From: Apostichopus japonicus
Taxonomy: Eukaryota; Echinodermata; Holothuroidea; Aspidochirotida; Stichopodidae
NCBI RefSeq assembly: GCF_037975245.1
Contig: NC_092569.1
Span: 34,136,668-34,200,667 of the forward strand
DNA length: 64,000 nt
Direction of reading: 5' to 3'
This document shows, piece by piece, positions 37,701-50,511 of the stretch. Made by a program: the position numbers and the translations under genes. The notes under the pieces are model-generated. The model ran no database searches. It saw nothing but the letters and a program-made list of their open reading frames with translations, and was not told the origin of the DNA. Numbering within the stretch: the first letter of the stretch is position 1; each line of letters opens with the position of its first letter.

Positions 37701-39420
37701 CTGTATGTGTGGCTATGCTTACTTAAGCCAAACTAAGACACTAATACAAAATAAAAGATCCATTTTCGCGGCAATGCTGCGCCAAGCTTTCACACTTTTG
37801 ACAATTTTGTTTTTTTAAAGGGTGTGAAGACTCGCGCAAGAAAGAAACGTCAAATGCGGGTAATCTGACCTAGTTTCGAATGAGGTGTACACCACCATCG
37901 ATCCCAGAAAAATACACATCACATAGCTTGCTACCATCGGTAATTAGACACTATACTATAGTGTACAGTCAGTTCATACAGCTGAGGTCAATACCCATCA
38001 CAGCACTGTATACAAACGATACAGCGATGGACAACTCAGGTCCAGCTAGAGATAACAAGGTATCACGTTTCATTACTGTTTGCATTTTGTAGCGACACGA
38101 ACAAAACGTCACTTGCAAGCAACAGAAAGTTAACTTTTTTCAGATGGTCGCACGCGTTTTGGGGCGAGTCTTCAATGCCTTTAACTTGTTGCTGACAATA
38201 ATCCTGTCTTTATCTTGAAATTAAGAGTTGATGGATTATAGTACACATTAAAGTGATTATAACATATCATTTGAGAAAATTTAATCGGCTGCACTCAATG
38301 CAACCGAATCAGTGCAAAATTCAAAGTTGAAAGCAATATTATGAGTATTGAATGCCACACTGTAAATCATACATGAAATAAATTATCATTTTCAAACGTT
38401 TATGGTTAAGCTCCACTACAAAAATAATTAACATTCACCATAATGGTTGAGTGTAGACTGTTAGTGTGCAACTGAACTATGCTTATTGTCATTGAGTTAA
38501 TTGGATGATCTTTTATTGTGACACATACATGTGTATGGGCCTACTGGCTCAACTTGTTGTTATTGGAGCTTGCATGTCATATTTTTGGCGTTGCACATAT
38601 TACAAAGTTCACTACAAAAACCTGAACAGTTTTAACCATACGAGCCAAAACAACATTTGTGGCACATTAATGGAATTAATTACCAGATATTTTTATCAAA
38701 TAAGAGTAAGTTAGGATATACAAGAAGTTTGATGCCTTTTGCAGGGTGGTGCTGATAGTGCAGCCTCCCTGCATAAACCATAGAAGCCAATACAACATTT
38801 GTGACACATTAATTGAATTAATTACCAGATAATTTTATCAAATTAGAGTAAGTTTTTTTTTGCAGGGTGGTGCTTAATTGAGTTATGTGTACAATGTCTG
38901 ACTGTATAATGCAAATCAAACATTAATTGTCATGAATCAGGAACCATGGGGGTTCAAAACACCCTCTTTATGACCCAAATGCAAAAAAATAATAATGCTA
39001 GCTCACCATTAGAGTTAAATGTACTATTATGCATCAATTTGCATCAAGAGACCTAAAAAATGCTTTATTTTGCCAAAGAAAGGGGGACCCTCCACCAGGT
39101 TTCAGAAAATACACCCACCACCCCACCTACCCTCCCACACACACACATTGACAATTTTCCTCAAAGGACCTAGCAGAGAAATGGTACCAAAACTCAGTTG
39201 ATGCATTATCACTATTATCGTGTTGAAGTTCCTGTCAAGACAGCCAAGTAGTAATAAGTTCACACTTTCTAAACAGAAAGTTCCCTGTGGTTACAATATC
39301 AAACCAGGGGGTTGTTATGGAACAACTCCCTGATCAAACTGTCCGACAGTTTCTTGAACAAGAGTAACGATGGGTGATGTCCAGCTGTGGAATGTACATA
39401 GTCTTAATTAATTACTCATC
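34760..39420. other. Intergenic region with scattered repeats
   Basis: No gene is supported. The stretch 36996-37140 is related to 18300-18460 (shared CCATTGACTTACACACTAA and ATATCCTACC), a dispersed repeat. At 38640-38740 and 38790-38870 a segment of about 130 bp is tandemly duplicated with divergence (shared TTAATTACCAGATA and TTTGCAGGGTGGTGCT). G or C runs lie near 36940 and 37205. Confidence 0.5.
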
Positions 39421-39425
39421 ATTTG

Positions 39426-40768
39426 CAGGGGCGTATCCAGAGGGGGGCGCAACAGGCGCGCGCCCCCCCTATTGGCCGTCACCAAAAAAAAAAAAAGTTT
39501 AGCAAAAAAAAAAAAAAAAAATTGATGACGACCTTTATGTGAGATGTCGGTGATCGCTCAACCCCCCCCCCCCCTCGCGTATGCTTTATTTTTTGTTTGT
39601 CAAAAAAAGGTTCTGGCGAAGTTCGGCGGCATAATAGTTTTAGAAACATAGATGGTAATTGTGTTTGTATTATCAATATAAACACTAAATGACATGCCAG
39701 CCATACTAAATTGTGCATTTTGTATCCATATTTACTGGAAATGTTGCTTATTATTAAGGTCGAAAAATGGATCACATATGGCCATGGACGGCGATCCTGG
39801 GTGGAGGGGGGATATAATATCCCCCCATGAAAGTGGGTGGAGGGGATGTAATGCACCATATCCCCCCCCCACCAAATGCCAGGGATAAGAATATTTTCAT
39901 GCCTACATTTATGCATCTTCGTTAATGTACGGCTCTTTTTTAGCTTCATTTCTCGCCTACCATAAACGTAGTGCGATCTTTTCAAATAAAGCGTCTTTAT
40001 AAAGCAAGAATAGTTGACTGTAGGCTTCATTGGCCCTATAACAACAAAATGTATTATTGCGCCCACGGTATTGATATAGTACATATATGCACCCTCATAG
40101 TATTCATATAGGCCCTATAGTAGGCATACACACGTACATGTTCCCTCGAACAGCTGAGAATCTCATGTAACCAGGGTAATGCTTAATACACGTTTCACCT
40201 GGATGCCCTAGCAATCGGTACCTAGGAATGTAACTATGTGTAATTGTGTATTGCATGTGTATAGGCCTATAATAGCCTGCATGAGACCATTTTCTTCATC
40301 GAATAATATAAAAGAGCTCTCGAACATTCTAACGTTGCGCCTGAAACAAGATTGACAGGGGCAATTTTCCAAAAATGACACCCGAAATTTAAAAAAAAAA
40401 GTATTTTGGATCCTGATTATGAGATATTTCGGACATGACATCCCTATTTTAAAGTTGGGTATATGCCGCTTGGAAACCTCGGGAAGTGCCGTTTCCGGCC
40501 ATCTAGAGGGTTTGTTAATCCCAAAGTTTTCTTGTACGCTTCGCGCCAACTCATGGTGGCGCTACGCTTAGATAGTCAGCAAGGTCATATCCCCCCCCCC
40601 CCCCCCACTCGGAAGTACGGATCGCCGCCCATGCATATGACACCATTTTGCATTTCAGCCCTTCTTCGAAAGCAAAAGTTGTACACCCCTCCCCTTAGAC
40701 CCATCCCCCAGGACGGCGATCATTCATGCCTGACGCCCCCCTATTGGAAGATCCTGGATACGCCCCTG
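39426..40768. mobile_element. Inverted-repeat element with 5-bp target duplication
   Basis: It begins CAGGGGCGTATCCAG and ends with the exact complement. ATTTG flanks both ends (39421-39425 and 40769-40773). The right half contains, in reverse orientation, the shared core seen in the 13.4, 25.7 and 27.0 kb elements (about 40475-40565). Poly-A/T and poly-C runs interrupt the interior. No transposase frame is present. Confidence 0.75.
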
Positions 40769-40773
40769 ATTTG

Positions 40774-41159
40774 TTTGAACAAGTAAACTGCTTCAGTGAA
40801 ACAGTTCAAGGCAAAATCTCTATTGGGGATTAGACCAAATGACCTTCTGACCATAGTCCAAGTATTACTTCGTCTTTCATACGATTTGTGCACCAATCAG
40901 GCCTAGTTATTGTTTAACTGTGGAATGGCTGTTCGCCATTTGGCATGTATTATTACACAATTCAGAGTTCTCTGGGTGAATGACCAAAATATACGATAAT
41001 AATTTAATTAAAGGCCAGTACAGAATTGCATAAGCCACGCAGAACGAACCGTAAACTAAATAAGACCCATTTTATTTCTAGGCTTTTTAATAAAATATAT
41101 ATACAAAAATATTTCTATTCAAATATAAATATATTCAAAAATATATGTATTCAAAAGTG

Positions 41160-41193
<34 letters not shown>

Positions 41194-41203
41194 TTATTTA
41201 TAT

Positions 41204-41287
<84 letters not shown>

Positions 41288-44200
41288 TATCCCTTTTTAT
41301 TTCTAGGATAGAACTACCGCGCTGCAGTTTCGTGGCCAGAAATTTAACTAGGCCATTAAGACTATATAAGGAGGTGTGAGGGTTGACGAAAACATGACAA
41401 AAATTGAAATATGCAATGTAATGTATAAATAACCTTTCGTAAATGTGACCATCACGGTGCAAATAGAGGATAAGCGTTTTCCACGTATAAACTTACATAC
41501 ACATAAGTTCTATTAAGACAAAAATCACTGATTTTTTTTATCTACGAAACGGCCTGGCATATGGCATATATCCCATACTGTAAGTTACAGACATTATAAC
41601 TGCCGCTATATAAGCTGCCTCGATTTGGGAGAGTAGAGAAGCCCTAAAGATGGCAAAACCTTCCATAATGGTAGAGTTCCATTTTCAGCCAGTCTGAACA
41701 ACTGACTTTGTCTCCGTAAGAACCTTTCTGTGTTTTTGCGAAACCAATGGGATAGCTCTCATCTCTTAGAAAATAAGCAATTTGTCTTCAACAATCGATC
41801 GATCGATCAACTTACTGCTCAATATACGGAAACCGACATGCGACAAATTTGCTTATTATACGGATACCGCCGATATATATTACTGATTAATTGTTTACTA
41901 CTTTAACGTATCTGCTAGGGGACATTGTGATAGGGGATGGGGAGGGGGTACAAAATTTAGAACAAAATAAACGGCCGTCAAATAATGACCCCTTCGTTTA
42001 ACCATAACATATGTTGTCCGGAAGACAATATTATGTACCAACTGGCCTTGTAAAATAGGTCCGGGGAGACTAAATGTACTGGTAAATCCAGTATAAATTG
42101 TCCAAGGGGGACTAGGGTAGGATGTACTGAATCAGGGGGGGGGGGGGACATGCGACAGTCTTTACTGCTACACCGGCCCCTCGGTCCCAACGTTTCCGAA
42201 GGTTCCGACCGGTAAACCGGTATGCCAAACCTCCCCTGAACGGTAGAAATCGTATCTTCGACACCGTAGATAACCAATTAATTTAAAGGTTAAAACTGAT
42301 TTGATGATAATTTATTCTCTCCCATCAATTATTGTATATTATCATGATGTAGAAAATAGTCAAGTTTATTGTATTATAGTTCAATGATATGCGGCCGCCA
42401 TACTAAAAACCAGAATGTTACATAATATGCACAATAGTGTTAACCCGCTTAATGCCAGTTTGATCAATCTTGCCGCATACAACAGAACTTTAACAACCTT
42501 AATATTTCCATTGGAAAACAACTTACAAAGCTTGAAAATGTTTGAAAACATATTCTGAAAATTATCAAAACAGCTTCGGCACCTTTTTCTTCAAGAGTGG
42601 GCAATGGGTGAAAAATACGTAGTCAATCTGCAGTACAGAGGAAAAGTGAACACTGACTTTGTACTAATTAACAGATGCGACGTGAATGTACATAGAGACA
42701 TGTTGGATACCATTCGGTAACCCGTGTCATGTTTGGAAGCTGATATTAAGCAAATGTAAACATAAACGTGACTCGATTATTAGGCCTTCTGGTGGCATAC
42801 TCCTATTAGAGTCTATATCAATCCGCTCGATTGTTCTCCTTCAGGAAAAGTGCCAAAAAGCAGCAGGACTGCAGGAGAACATCTTTTGTGACCTGTTATC
42901 AATCATAATCTAGTTTTTTGTGGCTTGCATGTTGAAGAGCATGAATGGAAGTACATGTGGTGAGAAAATTGGGTCAATTGAGGCAATTTTAGACCCCTTT
43001 AGGCTTCCCAGGAGCAGCGTAGGAAATTTGTTTACCAATGAGTGAAGAGGTTTGTTTACAAGTGACGAAAACTTCCGGCTCGGATAGCAAAAAATTTTCA
43101 CGGTCATGGTACGGAAAATTGATGGTGCCATGAAAGGCCAACTTGTCAGCTATCCGGTGATGGGTAGCGTTAAGCTAGTGAAAACTTCTATCTAGACTTA
43201 GAGACATTACTTTTGTGATTTAGTGTGTAAGTCAATGGGGCTTTTAATGGGCGTATGCTACCTTCTGATTCGAATTTTATACATTCTTTCGACGCGGGGT
43301 TATATAATTTGCAGTAATCATTTGCTTAGAAACTGTTCCAAAGTCTATATTCTTAGATAAATGAAGTCGATATTGTACAGAGAAACAATAACGCAAACAA
43401 GAAGAATTAAAAAAGAAGAGAGGTCAAAACATTTCAAAATTCTAATACAAGTAAAACTACACTATATTAAATCAACAATATCACGTCGAGATAACCTACA
43501 GTGATTGACAAGGATAATCGTAAGAATACATTAAATTCCAACATGTGGTCGCACGATAGTCCACAGTAGTAGCATTCTCAGAGGGACTTGAAGTGGTACG
43601 GTTTTCGGGAAAGAGTGACTCCCATGGGTAAAATGACTTGTATTTTCACACTAGAGGGAGCAGATGACACAGCGCGTAGTGCATCTTGGTACCTGAAAAT
43701 AAAACGAAAGCTGGGAATAACGAATTGAATTTTGACAGGGTTTACTTAATGTCTTATTTTGGAAGGGCTTACATTAAACACAACAAATGAGTGTCCTGGA
43801 CAATGACCTGGGTCCCGCGCATTATACGACCTCTCCACCTTATCTAAATAAGGCCCAAAATACTGACCCATTGACAAATGCGGCCTTTGATAAGAAGGTT
43901 ACATGGTCTAGTAGAAACCCCTATCGCTTTAAGCATTCTAGAACTGTCCGATCGCCAGACCTTAGTCAGTCCACCCAAGCGAAATAGTTTAGCAGTAAAG
44001 GAAGGGTAACATGTGAATACTTTGGTCTATGAATAATTCTGAATACATTTTGTGAATGATGCCTTCGAACGAATTTCGCCTCTCGATTTATCTGTAGGAC
44101 AGTTTAACGTAACTTCGGGGAAAAGGGCACGACAAAGTTTTGTCTGGTTTAGTTCATGCCTGACAGACTATTGTGTAATACCCTAATAAAATATTAACCA

Positions 44201-44483
44201 AATATGAGAATTTTGCAATAGTGAACAAGCTATGGCAGACGTTTTCAAGTCATTCACAGTATGCTAATTTGAGGAACTGGTATTTTAGATTGTTTTAATG
44301 TGACTAGACTTCACCAGCGCATATAGAATGTTTTGGGGGTTTTGTTTTTAGAAACTAATTTTAATATTGTTCATTGACGACTAAGTACATTCCTGGACGC
44401 TCTCTTCCACAGCCCTTATATAAAAGTAAAGAATAATCCTAATGACGATCATGAGGATGTTTCTGACATTTGCTAAGTTCATA
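40774..44483. other. Intergenic region containing an (AT)n tract
   Basis: An (AT)n tract occupies about 41160-41290. The stretch at 43190-43260 contains the reverse of the GACTTACACACTAA word of the 18.3/37.0 kb dispersed repeat. A 66-codon frame at 43787-43987 has an unremarkable composition and no family support, so it is not called. G runs occur near 42138. Confidence 0.5.
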
Positions 44484-46994
44484 CTATCTTCCCAGCATAC
44501 CAGCTTTTTCCGGTCGATTGCGTATTTTCTGATAACTTCCCATAGAACTCATCAGTCCCAAAATGTGATTAAGGTCTCCTACGGTAACAGATTTCGTATC
44601 GAACTTATTTAACAGAAATGATAATAGTATATACTATGGATTATACAGTTGTTTTGCTTGTCGTGCAATACTTCTTTCAGGTTGGATAACAAAGGGTGGA
44701 GGGGGAGGGGAGGGGGAGGGGGAGCCATAAATGATATCCAAGTTTACAGGAAATCCAAACGGACAATTTGGAAGGGTACCAAACTGACCCATTCCACTGA
44801 CATGTAGCTGTTACATTACAGATAGCAATAGAGCGTACATATGAAACTGATAATATATAGCAATAATATCATACACAATGAACGCAACAATAATTACTTC
44901 GTAACATCTGTATATCCGGGATGTGTGGGGTACTCTTCGTTCATTTTGCTGAAAACTTGGTTGAATTCTCCGAAACATTCACCACAAAACTGCAACCAAT
45001 AGAGAGAGAGAAAAAAGGAGGGAGTGTTTGATAAAATTGAAAAGAACGATCGATTAATGTTTCGCTTAAGCATAAGAACGATACGGTCCAGAATTATATG
45101 ATATCGAAGGTTATTTAAAGGTTGAATATTATTATTTTGACGTTATCAAATAATTCTGTTCCTTTTTAAACCTGGATTGAATCATCTAAGAGATGAATAA
45201 ACGTTCCGAAGACGGATCCATTACAGAAGTGATGTACAAACGTCAAATATAAATCTATGGTGTCAACGTACAGACTTGACGAGTAGGAGCGGGGGTGTTG
45301 GGGGGGGGGGGTGGGAGTTACATCTTCGACGTACAGACTTGACGAGTAGGAGTGGGATGTTGTGGGGGGGGGCTGCATCTTCGGGCCCGAGGTTTATTAG
45401 TATCTTTGATAAATATTGGATAAAGAAAAATTTGTATTATCATGTTTTAACACATTCTTGACATATATAGGCCTACTATATAGACATGATAAACTTAATT
45501 GATACAATAAGTTTATAATTTATTAAAGGGGAATCTGATATGACATATTAGTAATTGTACGGTGCTTGATCTGACTCTAGGCGCCCCATTAAAGGTGCGT
45601 CTATATTTATAGTGAACTTTAATATAAGCTTGTTTGATCTCAGCAGATCTAGAATGCGTGACGTGAAATGATTCAAGTTGCCTTACCTCATGAAACAAAT
45701 TACAAATCCTCCGACTCACGTCTTCCTTCCCGACGTCATCATCAAGTTTTAAATCATAGCATTTAGAAGATTTAGGGTAGATGTAGGCACAACATCCTCC
45801 CGGTCTCAGGACTCGATTAACCTCCTTCAGAAATGTCGGGGCATCCAACCAATGCATTGCTGTCGCTACGTTAATAAGGTCTACTGATTCGTCGGCGAGA
45901 AACTGCATATCTTCAGCTCTAGAGTTCCTATATTGAAATAATGATCAGTCAATCAATTAATCAATCATTCAATCAATCGAGCGCAGATAGACCACCCAAA
46001 ATAAAAGTACTAAACGAAGAAGAAATATTTTTTAGAGGATCGTAATCCAGTCAACCACCAATCATCTCACCTTGATGAATCGTTTTAAGAAGACACTTTC
46101 CATCGTTCGAGATTTTAATTTCGTAAATATATGTGCACATAACCAAATATTAATGTTTGGATGTCGATATACACCGCACATTAAGATTTACTTGGTTAAT
46201 ATGCGGTAAGATAAGAACAGACACCATCAGACTTAAACTTTCAATAAATAAGTGTTCTTATATACCTGTATTCCACGTTAGTGCTATTTGTTGCAATTTC
46301 GGCTTCCCTTAGCATGGCATCACTGACGTCAATGCCGATCACTTTTTGGAAAAGAGAGGTCAAAATACGCGTACCCTGACCCGTGCCACACCCGACATCT
46401 ACCGCAGTGCCAAAAGGTGCCTTCAATAAAAATAAAAAAATCATTAAAAAACAACATGTTGGAAGTCAAGCCAAAGTCTATCAACCCTGATCAGGTTTGG
46501 TTCCAATGTTTGGCGATGTTGTAAATCAGAGAGACATGATTAGAATGGAATAAGGGTACGATTATAAACATGGAATTAATATTAAATGAATCTGATATGC
46601 AAGTGAAGTGCTTTATCGTCGCCTCCTAGGCAAATTGATAGAAAACAGTTACTTTAGATACATAACTTTAGCTACATCTCCGCGACCAACCGAAAATGCG
46701 TCAACTTTGAGTATAATACCTGGCACCGTGCGATACGATAAATACACGCATATGAACTAAGCAGCTCACGATAAATTATTTACTGTCTTGCAAACGAGAA
46801 GAAATGTTACCCTGTTTATGAAACTTAATTGGTTGAGTAGAGGGACACAAATGAGAATAAATCAATGCAGAAAAATAAAATAATTGGTTAAGCTATAATT
46901 AAATTCACTGTCAATGGCTGAAGCAGTTAAATTAATTAATTAAAAGTTCAGAATTCTTCCACTCCCAGGGGAATTCATTTTAATTATATATATG

Positions 46995-47072
<78 letters not shown>

Positions 47073-47073
47073 G

Positions 47074-47104
<31 letters not shown>

Positions 47105-47224
47105 GTAGGAATAACGGAAAAACTGTTAAACAACTATGCTGCATTTAGAGAAAGGCTGGATCTCGAGTGAGATACAATAATTGAATTAGGTAAGTGATTG
47201 GAAGTAAAACAGCCAATGTTTGGT

Positions 47225-47285
<61 letters not shown>

Positions 47286-47522
47286 ATATATACACTTATA
47301 CATGTATATTTACATATATAATATATATATAACGTAAACCTATACCGCCCAAAAACCACCACACCCTCACACAACAAATAGGGAAAGTTGCATAGTTACC
47401 TGTTGAAAATATTTCGATAAATACGTAGCGTATGCATCTTCAATTCCAGCATTTTCGTAGTTTGGACGGTATGCCTGGTACAGCTTAGCATGATCAGTTG
47501 TTTCGTAAAATCTCAACGCCAT
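44484..47522 (-). CDS. Class I SAM-dependent methyltransferase
   Basis: Exons on the minus strand are 47522-47400, 46420-46266, 45927-45687 and 44989-44898, with a probable terminal exon at 44603-44484. The first four join in phase; at least one small exon between the last two is unresolved, because the donor at 44897 leaves two bases and the next acceptor starts in phase 0. The start MALRFYETTDHAKLYQAYRP is typical of the Methyltransf_11-type family that includes the Dictyostelium protein DDB_G0268948. Exon 2 carries the SAM-binding motif VDVGCGTGQGT and the following acidic VIGIDVS. Exon 3 has the VATAMHWLD and RVLRPGG motifs of the core. The probable last exon ends GLMSSMGSYQKIRNRPEKAG, matching the family's C-terminal region. 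The enzyme should transfer a methyl group from SAM in the cytosol; its substrate cannot be inferred. A near-identical copy of exon 1 with its promoter region lies inverted at 59.4 kb. Confidence 0.85.
45262..45382. repeat. Tandem duplication with G runs in a methyltransferase intron
   Basis: Two units of about 65 bp share ACGTACAGACTTGACGAGTA, each followed by a run of 9-12 G. It lies in the intron between exons 3 and 4 of the methyltransferase gene. Confidence 0.8.
46984..47105. repeat. (AT)n microsatellite in methyltransferase intron 1
   Basis: Near-pure alternating AT interrupted once by AATGGTTTT. Confidence 0.95.
47228..47335. repeat. (AT)n microsatellite next to methyltransferase exon 1
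   Basis: Alternating AT with a short GT stretch. A related tract follows the inverted exon 1 copy at 59.63 kb, so it was probably part of the duplicated segment. Confidence 0.9.
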
Positions 47523-48946
47523 ACTGATGAGTGTGCTATACAAAGTTTTTGAAGGAGGAATGCTACCAATTTACCAAACTATTTTAAATATCGAGAGAGC
47601 GAGATATGGCCGCATATGATAGCGATGTAGTTATATATATGTATGTTTAAATTGTTGTATAACTTTAGAAATAACAATGAAATCGCTATCCACTGGACAG
47701 TACTGACCTTAACAAATTATGTCCAGTCGAGTGAACAAGAATGTCAAGGTTTTAAGTGAGTATACCAATCGAAACAAAGCGTAACCCACCGGGTTAATCA
47801 CCCGGGATTGATTTACCGTATTCCTTCAATGCTCCAGTATTGGCGGCCATTTGGGCAAAAAATACAACGATGAAACAGGAGACAAACAGACAAGAAAAAA
47901 ATATGAAAAGGAAAAATAAGATTGTAGTGTATTACAGATAGATTGAAAGGATATAGAGATGAAACATTCTAAACAAGAAACAAGCCCAAAACAAACCAAA
48001 ATGAAGAAAATTGACATGATCATACATGCAGCTTTTTTTGTATTTTAAAAAGACTCTAAGAGAAGACCAAAATTACTGTTGGAAAAAACAAAGATATAAC
48101 AAATAAGAAACTAAAAAGAACAATGCTTGGCTAACACAATCTCCATACAGTGGCGGACAGAATATAGAGCTCGATATTCCCATAATAAGAAACTAGATGT
48201 ACCAAAAGGAATCTGACTAAACAACCAAAAAAAAAAAAAAAACTACACCAAGTCATCGATAAACGAAATGACCGCGCGAACTAAATGAAAGATCGCCCCC
48301 ACAATTGAAAGTTTTCCGTATAAATCAAAACGAACCTTGGGACAGAATCCAATTAAACATTGGGAGAGAATCAAAACGAACAGTGGGCAAAAACGAACAG
48401 CTGGTAAAATCAAGACAGAGGGCGATATACTAAGCACGCACGCCTCTTAGATAATTTTAGGAATGCCTTCAGCACACGGCAACGGCGCACCTCGAGCCGA
48501 ATCTTGCTGCATATCAATTGTGTGTCTCAGCGTCATATCATCAGGCCCATATGTACTTGGTCACGGTGACGAGGTGTGCAGATGAGAATCAGTATGGCAG
48601 TGTCCTCGCTTTCCGAGTCTCAAACTATCGTTAATAACACGCGCAGAATCAGATTGAATAATTTAAAGGAAGGATATCGTTCGTTGTATCGATATTAGAG
48701 GGTGAATCCAAGGCAGAGAAGTAATATGATTCGTCCAACGAGGATGTGCATGGCATTGCACCGTCTCGGGTAGTATTACTAGTAACGCGGGGCCTTGTAA
48801 GAACAAGGAGTTGTTCCATAAAAACTCCCTGGTAAGAGTATCACCCTCAACTGACTGCCCTAGGGTGGATAATGCAGTACTGAATAAAGGTGATGCCTGC
48901 TTGAAGACATATGTGACACTAATGTGACACTGTCTCGGTTAAAAAG
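47523..48946. promoter_or_regulatory. Upstream region of the methyltransferase gene
   Basis: The 110 bp before the start codon (to about 47640) are conserved in the inverted copy at 59320-59434, including a CTCGCTCTCTCGATAT word, and probably contain the promoter. No TATA box is evident. Beyond 47650 I see no gene or element. Confidence 0.4.
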
Positions 48947-49526
48947 TCCCCTGTGGGCGCAATCACAACACGACGATTAGTCACCCCTGTGGGCGGAACC
49001 ACAACACGACGATTAGCCACCCCTGTGGGCGCAATCACAACACGACGATTAGCCACCCCTGTGGGCGCAATCACAACACGACGATTAGCCACCCTTGTGG
49101 GCGCAATCACAACACGACGATTAGCCACCCCTTTGGGCGCAACCACAACACGACGATTAGCCACCCCTTTGGGCGCAACCACAACACGACGATTAGCCAC
49201 CCCTGTGGGCGCAATCACAACACGACGATTAGCCACCCCTGTGGGCGCAATCACAAAACGACGATTAGCCACCCTTGTGGGCGGAATCACAACACGACGA
49301 TTAGCCACCCCTGTGGGCGCAATCACAACACGACGATTAGCCACCCCTGTGGGCGCAATCACAACACGACGATTAGCCACCCTTGTGGGCGGAATCACAA
49401 CACGACGATTAGCCACCCCTGTGGGCGGAATCACAACACGACGATTAGCCACCCCTGTGGGCGGAATCACAACACGACGATTAGCCACCCCTGTGGGCGC
49501 AATCACAACACGACGATTAGCCAACA
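48947..49526. repeat. 36-bp minisatellite, 16 copies, open on both strands
   Basis: The unit contains GGCGCAATCACAACACGACG followed by ATTAGCCACCCCTGTG and is repeated 16 times with few substitutions (GCAATC/GGAATC/GCAACC, CCTGTG/CCTTTG/CTTGTG). Because 36 is a multiple of three and no variant creates a stop, frames run through the array on both strands: VGAITTRRLATP on plus and ANRRVVIAPTGV on minus. The plus frame starts with an ATG only by extension of the array and has no flanking exon support, so I call a repeat, not a gene. Confidence 0.9.
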
Positions 49527-50207
49527 CAGTTTACTGACCTTGTGAAGCACGGTACAGCGTGGTAGGACGAGTCTTGTTAAGACCCTAGCCTAGTATGAAC
49601 AGCATAGTGCACCTTTCACAATGATAAAGCAAGAACTTATATAGAAGAATATTAAACTTGTATGCCATGATTCATTTCATATCTTTCCTGCATATAACCA
49701 TGGTTCAGTGTTTCAACCTGTGTGTTATTTACAATCTGGCATTGTAATTGGTTTATAAGGTGTCATGTGGCCCTTCCAAACCATCTGTTATGTGCTAATA
49801 ATGAATAGTTTACTTCGTTAGCATGCAAAGTCATTTGTAATACCACTTGTGAGGGGACTTAAACTTCTGTACTTGTTATGCAAGAAACAGTGTCAAGTAA
49901 GGGTCAAGGCTAATGTGCTGTTATCCACACTGATGGTTAAAGCAATGTTATGTACTTCTGGCAAAATGTAAAATACAATTTAATATAAGCTACTATTTTT
50001 TATTATTTGCACATTAAACAAGGAGTGCAAAGATCCAAACTTGATATCAGCCTGTTCTGACCTGTGTGAGGTCAAATTATAATGAGTTCATTCATTCCAA
50101 GCTATGAATATGTCACTATATGAGCGCCACCGTAGCTGTCAGTCATTTGCAGTTTAGCAGCCTTCAACTAGTAGGCACAACAACGAAAGAAGTAAAGGCA
50201 TACGGTT
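49527..50207. other. Intergenic DNA with nothing recognised
   Basis: No frame, repeat or RNA gene is supported between the minisatellite and the next foldback element. Confidence 0.5.
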
Positions 50208-50215
50208 GAACACAC

Positions 50216-50503
50216 GGGTACATCTCTGTGTTCCGACGTCTCTATGTTCCGACGTCTCTCTGTTCCGACAATTTTTTGGGACTCCTAATTTTTCTTTACC
50301 AAAATTTTTGGGACCCAAATTTTTTGGGACCCAAATTTTTGACCAACATGTTTTCGGACCCAACTTTTTTCGGACCAAAACATTTTTTTCGGACCAAAAA
50401 ATGTTTATGATCAAATTTTTTTGACTCTATATATTTAAAACATAAAGACGTTGAAACATAGAGACGTCGCAACATAGAGACGTCGGAACATAGGGATGTC
50501 ACC
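50216..50503. mobile_element. Small foldback element with GACGTC-rich arms
   Basis: The left arm (to about 50270) repeats TGTTCCGACGTCTCTATGTT-like units and the right arm (about 50440-50503) is its inverted copy. The centre consists of T-rich imperfect repeats around TTTTTGGGACC and TTTCGGACC. The 8-bp direct repeat GAACACAC flanks it at 50208-50215 and 50504-50511. Confidence 0.65.
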
Positions 50504-50511
50504 GAACACAC

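Noticed and set aside
39479..40084. 201-codon minus-strand frame
   Set aside because: It lies wholly inside an inverted-repeat element, begins in unconstrained sequence and ends in a poly-Phe/poly-A tract.
43787..43987. 66-codon plus-strand frame with varied composition
   Set aside because: There is a stop just upstream, no splice support and no recognised family; length is within chance expectation.
48953..49537. 194-residue repetitive protein gene
   Set aside because: The frame is open on both strands because the 36-bp repeat lacks stops; no unique coding sequence or splice site is attached.
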